A stretch of DNA of 53,311 bases from Gammaproteobacteria bacterium. GTDB taxonomy: Bacteria; Pseudomonadota; Gammaproteobacteria; Enterobacterales; Psychrobiaceae. Location of the stretch: assembly GCA_013214965.1 (NCBI GenBank), contig JABSRU010000017.1:41208-94518 (forward strand). The letters run 5' to 3'. Position 1 is the first letter of the stretch; every line of letters starts with the position of its first letter. The notes beneath the pieces were generated by a model. The model saw only the letters and a list, made by a program, of their open reading frames with translations. It was not told the DNA's origin and ran no database searches. This document shows positions 1 to 8,964 of the stretch, piece by piece. The position numbers were made by a program, and so were the translations under genes.

Positions 1-2
1 AA

Positions 3-2702
3 AATTTTATTGAAGGTTTAATTTCTGCACTTCCTAGTTTGCAAGAGCATGGTTGTTCTTACGGGGAACCTGGTGGTTTTCTTCGTCGTTTACGTGAAGG
101 GGATGGTACTTGGATTGCCCATATTTGGGAGCATGTATCCCTTGAATTACAATGTTTAGCTGGCACAGAGGTGACATTCGGAAAAACCAGAGGCACCGGT
201 GAGGAGGGTGTTTACAACATGGTTTTTCAATATAAACAACGAGAAGTTGGTATTGAATCTGCAGAACTATCAAGAAATCTCTTAATCTCTTTAATGCCTC
301 CAGAGGTGCAAGTGCAGTTAGAGTTCAAGCTCGATAGTGACTTTAACTTTACTGAGGAACTATCTGATTTTATTAGATTTGCTCAACGAAAAGCTTTTGG
401 TCCTAGTACCCAGTCATTAATTACTGCGGCGGAAAAACGAAATATTCCATGGTTGCGTTTAAACGAATACAGTTTGGTGCAATTTGGCCATGGTAAATAT
501 CAACAGCGTATTCAGGCAACTATCACCAGTGAAACTAAGCACATTGCGGTAGAAATTTCATGCGATAAAGAAGACACCCATAATCTGTTAAATGATCTTG
601 GTTTACCTGTGCCGCAACAAAGTATGGTGTACTCAGAACGACAAGCGATTAAAGCTGCTAAACGTATTGGTTATCCAGTCGTGCTAAAACCACTTGATGC
701 TAATCATGGCCGTGGTGTTTCCATTGATTTAATGACAGAAGACCAGGTGACAACAGCGTTCGCTTTTGCAAGAGAACATGGAACCAGCCGCGGAGTTTTG
801 GTTGAATCGTTTTTAACGGGACTCGATCATCGAATGTTGGTTGTCAATGGTGAGCTAGTCGCCGTTGCTAAACGAGTACCGGGGCATGTTATTGGTGATG
901 GTAAGAGTACCTTAGTCGAATTAATAGATATCGTGAATCAGGATCCGCGACGAGGGGTTGGTCATGAAAAAGTATTGACCCAGCTAGAGCTCGATACACA
1001 GGCATTGAGATTAATTGAAGAAGCTAATTATACTCAAGATACTATTTTACCAGAAGGCGAACTGTTTTATTTACGTGCTACTGCTAATCTTTCGACCGGT
1101 GGCATAGCAATTGATATGACCGATGTTGTCCATCCTGATAACAAAATTATGGCAGAGCGTGCCGTGCAAGCTGTGGGATTAGATGTTGCTGGTGTTGATT
1201 TTCTTACTGCTGATATTACCCAATCCTATAAAGATATTGGCGGAGGCATTGTAGAAATTAATGCCGCGCCTGGCTTTAGAATGCACGTGGCACCAAGCGA
1301 AGGGAAGCCACGTGATGTCGCCGGTAAAGTGATTGATATGTTATTTCCGCCAGCTACGCCGACACGGATACCTATTGTCGGTATTACTGGCACTAATGGT
1401 AAAACAACGACATCACGAATGTTATCTCACATCTTGAAGACCGCTGGTCATATCGTGGGAATGACTTCGACCGATGGTGTTTACGTTGATGGTCATTTAT
1501 CCGTTAAAGGTGATATGACAGGACCTGTATCGTCACAAATTGTATTACGTGATCCATCTATTGATATTGCTGTACTTGAAACAGCACGTGGCGGTATCGC
1601 TCGCTCAGGGCTGGGTTATCGAGATAATGATGTTTCGGCCTGTATTAATATTCAATCAGACCATCTGGGCTTAAGAGGCATTGATACCTTAGAACAGCTG
1701 GCTGAAGTTAAACGTATTGTTGTTGAAGTGACTAAAGACACCGTGGTATTAAATGCCGATGATCCTCTGTGCTTAAAAATGGCAGATCATACAAAGGCCA
1801 AACATCTGTGTTATGTCACGATGAACTCAGGGCATGGTTTAGTACGTGAACACATTCGTGCTGGTGGTCGAGCCGTTGTGCTTGAAAAGGGAATCAATGG
1901 TGAAATGATCACTATTTTTGATAATGGTGCTCATATTCCCTTGTTATGGACCCACTTGATCCCTGCAACGCTTGAAGGTAAGGCAATTCATAATATTCAG
2001 AATGCGATGTTTGCTGCCGCTCTAGCTTATAGCCTAGATAAACCGTTAGAAGCCATTCAACAAGGGTTGCGTACATTTACTACCACGTTCTTTCAATCAC
2101 CAGGCCGAATGAATGTCTTTGATGAGCATCCTTTTAGAGTCATTTTGGATTATGCTCATAATGCTGATGCGGTAAGTTACATGAGTAAGTTAGCAAGTAG
2201 CCTAGAGATCAGCGGCAAGCGTATTGTGGTTATTGCTGCACCTGGCGATCGCCGTGATGAAGACATCGATAACATTGCCAAAGCTGCCGTAGGGCATTTT
2301 GACTTTTATGTGTGTAAGGCTGATGACAATCGCCGTGGGCGCGGTCATGATGAAGTGCCGAATAGGATAGCTGCAGTTCTGGCAGAGGAAGGAATTAGTA
2401 AAGATAATATTTTTATTATTTCTGATGAAGTTGCTGCTATTGATGCATCATTAGCCATGGCTAAAAAAGATGACTTAGTCATGATTTTTGGTGATGCGAT
2501 CACTCGCTGTTGGAAGCAAATTATCAACTTTAATGATCTCAAAGTAGAAAATAGCATTGATGCACCCAAACCCGTGGAAACGGTTATTTCGATGTTAGAA
2601 ACAGATGAACCTGATCCTTTTGTTTTAGAGTTGGGTCAGAAAATTGTTAGAGATGAACGTGGTGTACGTATTGTAGCTGAACTTGACGAAAAAAGTGACT
2701 GA
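3..2702 (+). CDS. cphA: Cyanophycin synthetase CphA (5' end outside window)
   Basis: CphA polymerises L-aspartate and L-arginine into cyanophycin with ATP, in the cytoplasm. The frame is open to the left edge, and residues before the TTG at 39 still match the family, so the true start lies upstream. Numbering from codon 39, an ATP-grasp domain occupies about residues 165-430 (VVLKPLDANHGRGVS near 215, EINAAPGF near 408). A Mur-ligase-type domain follows, with P-loop GITGTNGKTTTS near 447, ETARGGIARSG near 512 and DYAHNADA near 705. About 890 residues is normal for the family. The TGA stop overlaps the ATG of the next gene (TGATG), so the two are translationally coupled. No cyanophycinase or isoaspartyl dipeptidase gene is visible. 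The family assignment is firm. Confidence 0.95.
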   Translation, partial: NFIEGLISALPSLQEHGCSYGEPGGFLRRLREGDGTWIAHIWEHVSLELQCLAGTEVTFGKTRGTGEEGVYNMVFQYKQREVGIESAELSRNLLISLMPPEVQVQLEFKLDSDFNFTEELSDFIRFAQRKAFGPSTQSLITAAEKRNIPWLRLNEYSLVQFGHGKYQQRIQATITSETKHIAVEISCDKEDTHNLLNDLGLPVPQQSMVYSERQAIKAAKRIGYPVVLKPLDANHGRGVSIDLMTEDQVTTAFAFAREHGTSRGVLVESFLTGLDHRMLVVNGELVAVAKRVPGHVIGDGKSTLVELIDIVNQDPRRGVGHEKVLTQLELDTQALRLIEEANYTQDTILPEGELFYLRATANLSTGGIAIDMTDVVHPDNKIMAERAVQAVGLDVAGVDFLTADITQSYKDIGGGIVEINAAPGFRMHVAPSEGKPRDVAGKVIDMLFPPATPTRIPIVGITGTNGKTTTSRMLSHILKTAGHIVGMTSTDGVYVDGHLSVKGDMTGPVSSQIVLRDPSIDIAVLETARGGIARSGLGYRDNDVSACINIQSDHLGLRGIDTLEQLAEVKRIVVEVTKDTVVLNADDPLCLKMADHTKAKHLCYVTMNSGHGLVREHIRAGGRAVVLEKGINGEMITIFDNGAHIPLLWTHLIPATLEGKAIHNIQNAMFAAALAYSLDKPLEAIQQGLRTFTTTFFQSPGRMNVFDEHPFRVILDYAHNADAVSYMSKLASSLEISGKRIVVIAAPGDRRDEDIDNIAKAAVGHFDFYVCKADDNRRGRGHDEVPNRIAAVLAEEGISKDNIFIISDEVAAIDASLAMAKKDDLVMIFGDAITRCWKQIINFNDLKVENSIDAPKPVETVISMLETDEPDPFVLELGQKIVRDERGVRIVAELDEKSD

Positions 2703-4423
2703 TGACTAACGTGAAAATTAAACTTGTCTTAGATGATAGCCGTCGTTTAACCGGTAAGAATTTATTGTGGGATAAGCCCGGCGCTATTATCGATGCTTTT
2801 GTTGAAGGTGTCGATAAACAAAAGGTTGCTGATGTTTGGCAGCACTATGCCAAACGTTTGTTATCAGAATTGGGCTGGGACAATGAATCGACATGTTACC
2901 GAATTTTTGAAGACGGTATAAGCATTGCTATTAGTGCACCGATTGATGCCTTATATGTGGCGTGTGAGATAAACGAATCGGCATGGCAATGTACATGTTG
3001 TGAATTACAAGAGCTGGATACTGAATCAAGCTTACTTGCATCGATCACTCGGATAAAGTTACAGCTCATTGACGAAGTTAATCCACATTTGCTACAGCTT
3101 ATTGAGTTGGCAAAGAAAAAAAATGTACCTTATTTAGTTGATGATGATGAATTTTCTTTAGGTTATGGTGCGAGTACGCAATGTTGGAATATATTGTCGC
3201 TACCAAAGCTTGATATGATTGATTGGTCGCAATACAAGTCGGTGCCTATTGCATTGATTACTGGCACCAATGGCAAATCAACTAGTGTTCGGATCATGTC
3301 TAGAATTATCAAAGAATCAGGAAAATGTTGCGGTGTCACTTCGACTGATTTTATTCGAGTCGGTGATAATATTCTTGATTATGGTGATTACTCCGGACCT
3401 GGGGGGGCCAGAATGCTATTGCGTCATGCTGATACCCAGACTGCTATTTTAGAAGTCGCTCGTGGTGGGATTTTACGCCGGGGTTTACCGATAGATCGAG
3501 TTGATGCAGCGTTGATCACTAACATCGCAGAAGATCATTTAGGGCAATATGGTATTAATACGGTTGAAGCGTTGGCGCAAACTAAAGCTGTTGTAGCTAA
3601 AGCACTAAATGATGGCACCCTGGTACTTAATGCCGATGATGCTTATTTGGTCGCGTTGGCACCAAGCTTGAGCGTCAATATTATTTGGTTTTCGCTTGAT
3701 GAATATAATCCGATGCTATGTCAGCAGCGAGAGAATGGCGGGGAAGTTTGCTTTGTCCGCGAACAATATCTTGTTTATGCTAATTATACTGGGGCTGATA
3801 TCAATGAATCGATGATTATCAAAATTAACGATATTCCAATGACCTTAAATGGTGCTGCTCGTCATAATATCAGTAATGCATTGGGTGCCATCGGATTAGC
3901 CAAATGCCTCAATATTAATAATCAGGCAATCACTTTGGCATTACGTCATTTTTCGAGTGATATCGATGACAATCCCGGTCGTGGTAATCAGTTTGATATA
4001 GGTGGTGCTAAAGTGATTATGGATTTTGCCCATAATGTTCACAGTATGGATGCTATGGCGTTAACCACGGTAAATATGCCAGCTAATCGTAAGTTTTTAT
4101 TGTTAAGCCAAGCGGGTGATCGAAGTGATGTCGAAATCATTAACATAACTCGTTCAGCCTTAAAAATGAAACCTGATATGTTAGTTATCGCAGAGTTAGC
4201 TGACTATTTACGGGGACGTATTTTGGGAGAAGTGCCTAATTTGATTGCTAAAACGGCGATTGAATATGGGATGTCAGCTGAAAATATTGAGTTTGTTGAA
4301 AGCCCTTTCCATGGTTCTAAAAAAATTATCGAACGATTAACGTCATCAGATTTAGCTTTGCTAATGGTACTATCAGAACGAGACGAAGTGGTCGAGTTAT
4401 TACAAACGTTCGTCAATCAATAA
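2702..4423 (+). CDS. Short cyanophycin synthetase homologue CphA' (Mur ligase domain, no ATP-grasp)
   Basis: This 573-residue protein aligns with the Mur-ligase half of CphA but has no recognisable ATP-grasp. The first roughly 180 residues are a separate region without motifs I know. The ligase part has P-loop LITGTNGKSTSVRIM near residue 185, LEVARGGILRRGLP near 250, TNIAEDHLGQYG near 270 and DFAHNVHSMDA near 440, so the ATP site looks intact. It starts inside the stop codon of cphA and is clearly in the same operon. Such cphA/cphA' pairs are known in several proteobacteria. Its exact job (second amino-acid addition, primer use or a related polymer) cannot be read from sequence. Confidence 0.85.
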   Translation: MTNVKIKLVLDDSRRLTGKNLLWDKPGAIIDAFVEGVDKQKVADVWQHYAKRLLSELGWDNESTCYRIFEDGISIAISAPIDALYVACEINESAWQCTCCELQELDTESSLLASITRIKLQLIDEVNPHLLQLIELAKKKNVPYLVDDDEFSLGYGASTQCWNILSLPKLDMIDWSQYKSVPIALITGTNGKSTSVRIMSRIIKESGKCCGVTSTDFIRVGDNILDYGDYSGPGGARMLLRHADTQTAILEVARGGILRRGLPIDRVDAALITNIAEDHLGQYGINTVEALAQTKAVVAKALNDGTLVLNADDAYLVALAPSLSVNIIWFSLDEYNPMLCQQRENGGEVCFVREQYLVYANYTGADINESMIIKINDIPMTLNGAARHNISNALGAIGLAKCLNINNQAITLALRHFSSDIDDNPGRGNQFDIGGAKVIMDFAHNVHSMDAMALTTVNMPANRKFLLLSQAGDRSDVEIINITRSALKMKPDMLVIAELADYLRGRILGEVPNLIAKTAIEYGMSAENIEFVESPFHGSKKIIERLTSSDLALLMVLSERDEVVELLQTFVNQ

Positions 4424-4512
4424 AGTATACCTACAGTGATTATTCTATTATTGATAATCGACTATTTAAGCATAGAGCATGTGTCTGTCTTAAAAATGTA
4501 CAGGCAATTGTC

Positions 4513-5033
4513 GTGGCGCGTGCTAGATATAGTCAAACATACTTGAGAGAAGCGACTTATTACCATGTGATAAATCGTTGTGTCCGACGAAGTTTTTTAT
4601 GCGGAGAAGACCATCAAAACTACTGGTTCAAGTCTTCTCCATTGATATTGCCGTCTACGCAACTCTAAGTAATCATTATCATCTAATTTTACATGTAAAT
4701 CAGCATCTTGCTAAAATTTTGTCATTATACCAATCTGACAAAGTTATTGCCTACTTGTGCGGGTTAAAATTAACGAATACTGCGTTGTTTTCAATGGCGG
4801 CGAATAAAGAAGACAACCGCACCGGAAACTCTGGGAGGGACGACTTTAAGTCGCAAGCGTTACCCTGTTGCATGGTTTATGTTGATTTAAACCCAATCAG
4901 AGCGGGTGTCAGCCATTCGCTGGCAGGGAGTGATTTTACTTCGATTCAAGAGCGCATAACAGCTCTATTAGGCTGTAATATTTCGTATTTCTGGTGGATA
5001 TATTTACAGCTAGCTTTAACAATATGCGAATGA
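4513..5033 (+). pseudogene. Decayed Y1 (REP-associated type) transposase
   Basis: Two frames together reconstruct a Y1-family single-strand transposase. Frame one opens with GTG at 4513 and reads ARYSQTYLREATYYHVINRC, then breaks near 4608. A second frame continues with VFSIDIAVYATLSNHYHLIL, including the HUH-type HYHL motif, and later CMVYVDLNPIRAG. The middle of the normal protein is missing and the spacing around GNSGRDDFKSQAL is shortened, so at least one frameshift and internal deletions are present. It cannot encode a working enzyme. No flanking REP palindromes were seen. Confidence 0.8.
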
Positions 5034-5372
5034 AATACTATTATCTATGACTAAAATAGTTATATTAACCTGAACTCGGGATAAAGAGCTTTGTATCAAG
5101 ATGAGATATAAGATGTTTTAATTTTAAAGTTTCTTATCCCGAGCTCAGGTTATATTAATATGTAGAAAGGCGGGAGCTTTCCGTGATGCTTTCGCTCGGT
5201 GTAATTAATAGGTTCCGTATTGAGTAATATCAAGATATTGGTTGGCTCGATAACGATAGCCACAGCAAAATCATTAGTTGGCGTGTGGCGCTTTTCGGTG
5301 CATGTTTTTTCGCGGGCGTTAGCGGTGCTACAGAAAAAGACTGACGCTTCAAGTTAGACCGCAAGTAGACTT
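5034..5372. other. Gene-free stretch with MITE-like element
   Basis: This 339-bp gap lies between the transposase remnant and the convergent FG-GAP gene. It holds the MITE-like inverted repeat listed separately (5061-5157). The rest (about 5160-5370) has one stop-free stretch of roughly 37 codons ending near 5343 with no start codon and no recognised homology. I see no promoter or RNA gene there. Confidence 0.6.
5061..5157. mobile_element. 83-bp MITE-like element with 7-bp target duplication
   Basis: Terminal inverted repeats ACCTGAACTCGGGATAA (5068-5084) and TTATCCCGAGCTCAGGT (5134-5150) match at 16 of 17 positions, and the match continues imperfectly inward (ATAAAGAGCTTT against ATAAGAAACTTT). 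The 83-bp unit is flanked by the direct repeat TATATTA at 5061-5067 and 5151-5157, which looks like a target-site duplication. It has no coding capacity. Ends beginning with AC and a duplication of this size would suit an IS982-type parent, but that parent is a guess. It lies beside another transposase remnant. Confidence 0.7.
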
Positions 5373-6881
5373 CTATTTTGCAATCAGCAGTTTAATTTTA
5401 TTCGCTAGGGCTGGGTCATCAAGCCTGCCGTACTTTAAGATCAGATCATCTTTACCATCACCGTTCAAGTCGGCAACCTCAACAGTACTAGCATCTTGAG
5501 GCAAGAGAGTTTTATATTTTATTGAACGTCTGCTGAAACGACGTTTACCCGTAGTTGCTAGGTATACTTTTAACTTGTTAGTGCCGGTTGATAGCACCAA
5601 GTCTTTCAATTTATCACCATTGATGTCGACTAGCTTCACCAGTGGACTTCCTGTTTGGCCAGAGGATAGACTAAAGGTTAATTCGACTTCCTTGCTTACA
5701 CTCGGTTTATTACCGAAGATATCATCGTCATTCATCGCAAAGATATACACATCTTGATCAATACTGCCAGACAGTAAGGCCCCGATGATTTGTGATAAAC
5801 CAATATCAAAGCCGGAGAGCATAACCTCTAACTTGCCGTCGTTATTAATATCCACCAACTCAAAGCCGCTCAAGGTACCTTCAGCGCTGATCACACTGGA
5901 TGGCGTTTCGCTAAAATGAAGGACTTTATTTGTCATTTTTCCGATAAACACTTGGTAATTATTCTCACGATCAAGTACCCCTGAACTTTGCGTTGCCTTA
6001 ACCACCATATCAACAATGCCATCGTTATTTATATCGACCAATGTTGATAAACGACGATAGACTAAGCTCGCTTGATTGAGCCCTTCACCCGTAGCATCTC
6101 GTTTATACCACCACTCTATTGCCGATATATCATGAGCTAACGTAATTGTTCTTGCTTGCAGATTAACAGCCGTGTTATTTACTTGATCATAACTTTGCAG
6201 TTGTCCCTGCTCAGCAATCACAATATCTTTGAGTCCATCGCTATTAGTGTCGACAATGAAAAATGGTTGAGGTTTAAAGCGCACACTATCATTGTCAATA
6301 TTGGAAAAAGCACGTACTGGTAAATTCTGGATAGTCACGTTACCGTGCTGATCTTTGCGTGCGTAAGTTAGTGAGTCAAAGCCAGGTAATAACAGCCCAT
6401 CATCGCTACTAAGGTTTATTACAAAGTTACCGCGGCTAATATAATCCGGCGCTTCACTTAAATATATTGTTTTAATGTCGAGCCATTTAACTAATTTGTT
6501 TTTAATCGGGTCATACTGATAAGCACTGTGTGAATCGAGAAAGTAAATTGACTGGAGTTTGTTGTTGTTGGCATCGCTATAATCAAAGCGAGAAATGCTA
6601 GACGGAATCTTTAGCGCTTGCGCATTATTATACTGCCCAGAGTCATGATCAAAAGTGTACATGTGTAACCAGCGCTGTGCGTCCTGATCTACCCCAAAGG
6701 TCAGTAATTCTTTACCTGGATTTTGCAGAAGTTCGAGTGCCATCACTGGATGGGTTAAGGTGACTGGCGTATTAATTTCCACTTCCCGAAAGATATCATT
6801 CTTCTTGGCTTTAGCCTGCGCATCAAACGTCGGTGCACTCAAGCCAACGAGCAGGAACCAATACATCAATCTATAAATCAT
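5373..6881 (-). CDS. Secreted FG-GAP/VCBS-repeat protein
   Basis: The 502-residue product starts with a signal peptide (MIYRLMYWFLLVGLSAP, likely cleaved after AQA) and so is exported. The mature part is a run of FG-GAP-type repeats with calcium-loop motifs of the DxNxDG kind: DTNSDGLKDIV near 210, DINNDGIVDMV near 285, DINNDGKLEVM near 347, DINGDKLKDLV at 419 and DLNGDGKDDLI at 471. This points to a beta-propeller fold. No enzymatic domain, lipobox or sorting signal is visible, so a surface or periplasmic binding role is only inferred. It is monocistronic, convergent with the transposase remnant. Confidence 0.8.
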   Translation of the reverse strand: MIYRLMYWFLLVGLSAPTFDAQAKAKKNDIFREVEINTPVTLTHPVMALELLQNPGKELLTFGVDQDAQRWLHMYTFDHDSGQYNNAQALKIPSSISRFDYSDANNNKLQSIYFLDSHSAYQYDPIKNKLVKWLDIKTIYLSEAPDYISRGNFVINLSSDDGLLLPGFDSLTYARKDQHGNVTIQNLPVRAFSNIDNDSVRFKPQPFFIVDTNSDGLKDIVIAEQGQLQSYDQVNNTAVNLQARTITLAHDISAIEWWYKRDATGEGLNQASLVYRRLSTLVDINNDGIVDMVVKATQSSGVLDRENNYQVFIGKMTNKVLHFSETPSSVISAEGTLSGFELVDINNDGKLEVMLSGFDIGLSQIIGALLSGSIDQDVYIFAMNDDDIFGNKPSVSKEVELTFSLSSGQTGSPLVKLVDINGDKLKDLVLSTGTNKLKVYLATTGKRRFSRRSIKYKTLLPQDASTVEVADLNGDGKDDLILKYGRLDDPALANKIKLLIAK

Positions 6882-6979
6882 CTTATTTCTCCATCAACAC
6901 AAATATCATGATACAGACAATAGGTTAGGTAATAAGTTTATAATTTGGAATTAATATCTTGTATCAAGATGTTAAGAAT

Positions 6980-7006
6980 CAGAGCCTATATCATTTATAG
7001 ACTCTG
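6980..7006 (-). terminator. Hairpin after dld (weak terminator or 3' stabiliser)
   Basis: Arms CAGAGCCTATA (6980-6990) and TATAGACTCTG (6996-7006) pair fully on the minus strand with one G-U wobble, about 13 nt after the dld stop. No U-tract follows, so intrinsic termination is uncertain. Confidence 0.45.
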
Positions 7007-7018
7007 TTTATATTAATC

Positions 7019-8719
7019 TTAATGCCAATGTTTACATTTTGAGGTTTTACCAATCCCTGGGTTAAAGGTGTTGGTTGGATCTAATTCTTTATAAAATGTT
7101 TTTAAAGCATCTTTGGCAAAATATTCATGACCGACGTTATGTTCTGCTGGGTATTCTGCGCCGCGGGCGTCAAATGTTGCTAATATTTTATCTTTAACCG
7201 TTTTAGCATCAACGCCTACTTTCAAGATATAATTTTGATGCATGACATGACAGAACAAATGTCCGTAATATAATTTTACCGCAATTAACTCATCTAATTC
7301 AGGAGGGAGGGTTTCAAACCACTCTTTTTCATTGCGAGGGAAAGCAACATCGATGGTCATGATTGCACCCAGTTCTTTATTGTTCATTAATTGTTGACGA
7401 CCAATAGCACCCCCAGCAACAAATCGATGTAATATCGCTTTTTTACCTTCGTCCTCAGTACATTCAAAATAATCACCTTCGTGGCTAGCAAAAAATTTAT
7501 CAAAATATGCTTTGGCCTCATCAACTCCTGCATTGCTCATTTCAATGATCCAATGATGTTGATATTTATCACGGTATTCGTCCATCCGCTTCGGCAAGTG
7601 ATTAGGCCATAAATAGCTCATGTATTGCAGAATACGATCTGAAAATTTGTTCGGCAAAAACTTAATTTTGTCGGCAAAACGATCGACAGTGCGTTTTATG
7701 GCAAACATTTTGGGCATATATTTTGAACCCAATTTATCGATCACTAAAAATGAATCTTTACCGTATTTTTTACAGGCGTCGTAACACTCTCGATGGAGAT
7801 ACTCGCCAGATACCGGTAACGATTTAAAGTTAGCTAACATGTCGCGACGTATTTGTGCCAAGACCGCTGGATCATTGGTGCCGATATAAAAAACTTGCTG
7901 TTTTTCAGGGATCGGAAAGGTATCCATTCTTACCGCAAAGACGGCTAATTTTCCGGCACATCCAGACGATTCATACAACCGACGGCCATCATTGTTGTAA
8001 CGTGACGGAGTGTCGGCATCAATATCTCGTACCCGTTCGTGATATTCATTGTCCGAAGCCCGTTTTTGTGGAAATTTCACATCACTTTCACTGAAGTTTT
8101 TCTGGTGTAGGTTAGTTAAGATTTTTTCTGGTGTATCACCTAGCTCAATACCTAAATTATTGACCAATGATAAATTACCGTCACTATCGATTTGGGCATA
8201 AATTGACAGTTCAGTATACGCTGGACCTCGTTGTACTAAAGCGCCACCCGAGTTGTTACAAATGCCACCAACAATTGAGGCGCCAATACAAGATGAGCCA
8301 ATAACAGAATGAGGCTCGCGGCCGTATGGCTTTAGCACGTCCTCTAATCCAAATAACGTACTACCCGCTAAACCAACAATTTGCTTAGCATTATCCACAA
8401 GGTGAATACTACTAATACGCATGGTGTTCACAATAACAATAGGACGATCGTAATCATTACCGTTCGGTGTTGAACCCCCGGTTAAACCAGTATTAGCCGC
8501 TTGCATAATGACCGCTAAATCGGCAGCAACACAAATCTTTAATACTTGCCAAATTTCTAATAAGGTTGCAGGTTTGACGACGGCGATTGCATCACCGGAA
8601 CCAAAACGAAAACCTTTGGTATAAGCTTGTTTTTTTACGTTATCGGTTAGGGTGTTACTCGCACCCACTACCGCTTTTAATTCTTGTATTAAAGTAAGTT
8701 GTTTTGCATTGCCAGTCAT
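7019..8719 (-). CDS. dld: Quinone-dependent D-lactate dehydrogenase Dld
   Basis: Dld is a peripheral membrane flavoenzyme that oxidises D-lactate to pyruvate and passes electrons to quinone. The 566 residues are close to the length of the E. coli enzyme. The N-terminal FAD-binding (PCMH) domain shows ANTGLTGGSTPNG near residue 74 and VIGSSCIGASIVGGICNNSG near 140. The membrane-binding and cap region follows, with HHWIIEMSNAG near 390 and the C-terminal HNVGHEYFAKDALK and LDPTNTFNPGIGKTSK. The gene stands alone with its own promoter at 8807-8835. Assignment is firm. Confidence 0.93.
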   Translation of the reverse strand: MTGNAKQLTLIQELKAVVGASNTLTDNVKKQAYTKGFRFGSGDAIAVVKPATLLEIWQVLKICVAADLAVIMQAANTGLTGGSTPNGNDYDRPIVIVNTMRISSIHLVDNAKQIVGLAGSTLFGLEDVLKPYGREPHSVIGSSCIGASIVGGICNNSGGALVQRGPAYTELSIYAQIDSDGNLSLVNNLGIELGDTPEKILTNLHQKNFSESDVKFPQKRASDNEYHERVRDIDADTPSRYNNDGRRLYESSGCAGKLAVFAVRMDTFPIPEKQQVFYIGTNDPAVLAQIRRDMLANFKSLPVSGEYLHRECYDACKKYGKDSFLVIDKLGSKYMPKMFAIKRTVDRFADKIKFLPNKFSDRILQYMSYLWPNHLPKRMDEYRDKYQHHWIIEMSNAGVDEAKAYFDKFFASHEGDYFECTEDEGKKAILHRFVAGGAIGRQQLMNNKELGAIMTIDVAFPRNEKEWFETLPPELDELIAVKLYYGHLFCHVMHQNYILKVGVDAKTVKDKILATFDARGAEYPAEHNVGHEYFAKDALKTFYKELDPTNTFNPGIGKTSKCKHWH

Positions 8720-8806
8720 GTTGGATCTCGATTAAATTATCATAAATGCCGATATACCCGTTGTACTATTGGGTATTGTACGACGACCGCTACTGAATTT
8801 CTTAAA

Positions 8807-8835
8807 ATTATACCCGAATGAAGTAGTAGAGTGAA
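8807..8835 (-). promoter_or_regulatory. Predicted sigma-70 promoter of dld
   Basis: Reading the minus strand, TTCACT (8835-8830) and a perfect TATAAT (8812-8807) are separated by exactly 17 bp, about 90 bp before the dld ATG. I saw no clear lactate-regulator operator next to it. Confidence 0.55.
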
Positions 8836-8903
8836 TCCAAAAAATAATCGTTAATGGGGGGATTGATCTGGAGTGACGTCATTATTACGTTAAATTACTG
8901 AAT

Positions 8904-8946
8904 GTATAAAAAAGCCCCGTTCGATTGTGATCGAACGAGGCAAAAG
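8904..8946 (-). terminator. Intrinsic terminator of the LamB-type porin gene
   Basis: On the minus strand GCCTCGTTCGAT (8941-8930), loop CACA and ATCGAACGGGGC (8925-8914) form a 12-bp stem with one G-U pair, followed by a run of six U. It lies about 20 nt after the porin stop codon. Confidence 0.88.
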
Positions 8947-8964
8947 TTAACAGATTAAGGTTGG

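Noticed and set aside
5091-6971. TTGTATCAAGATG occurs both in the MITE (5091) and before dld's 3' end (6959)
   Set aside because: A 13-base match is expected by chance several times in an AT-rich 53-kb window, and no further similarity flanks it.
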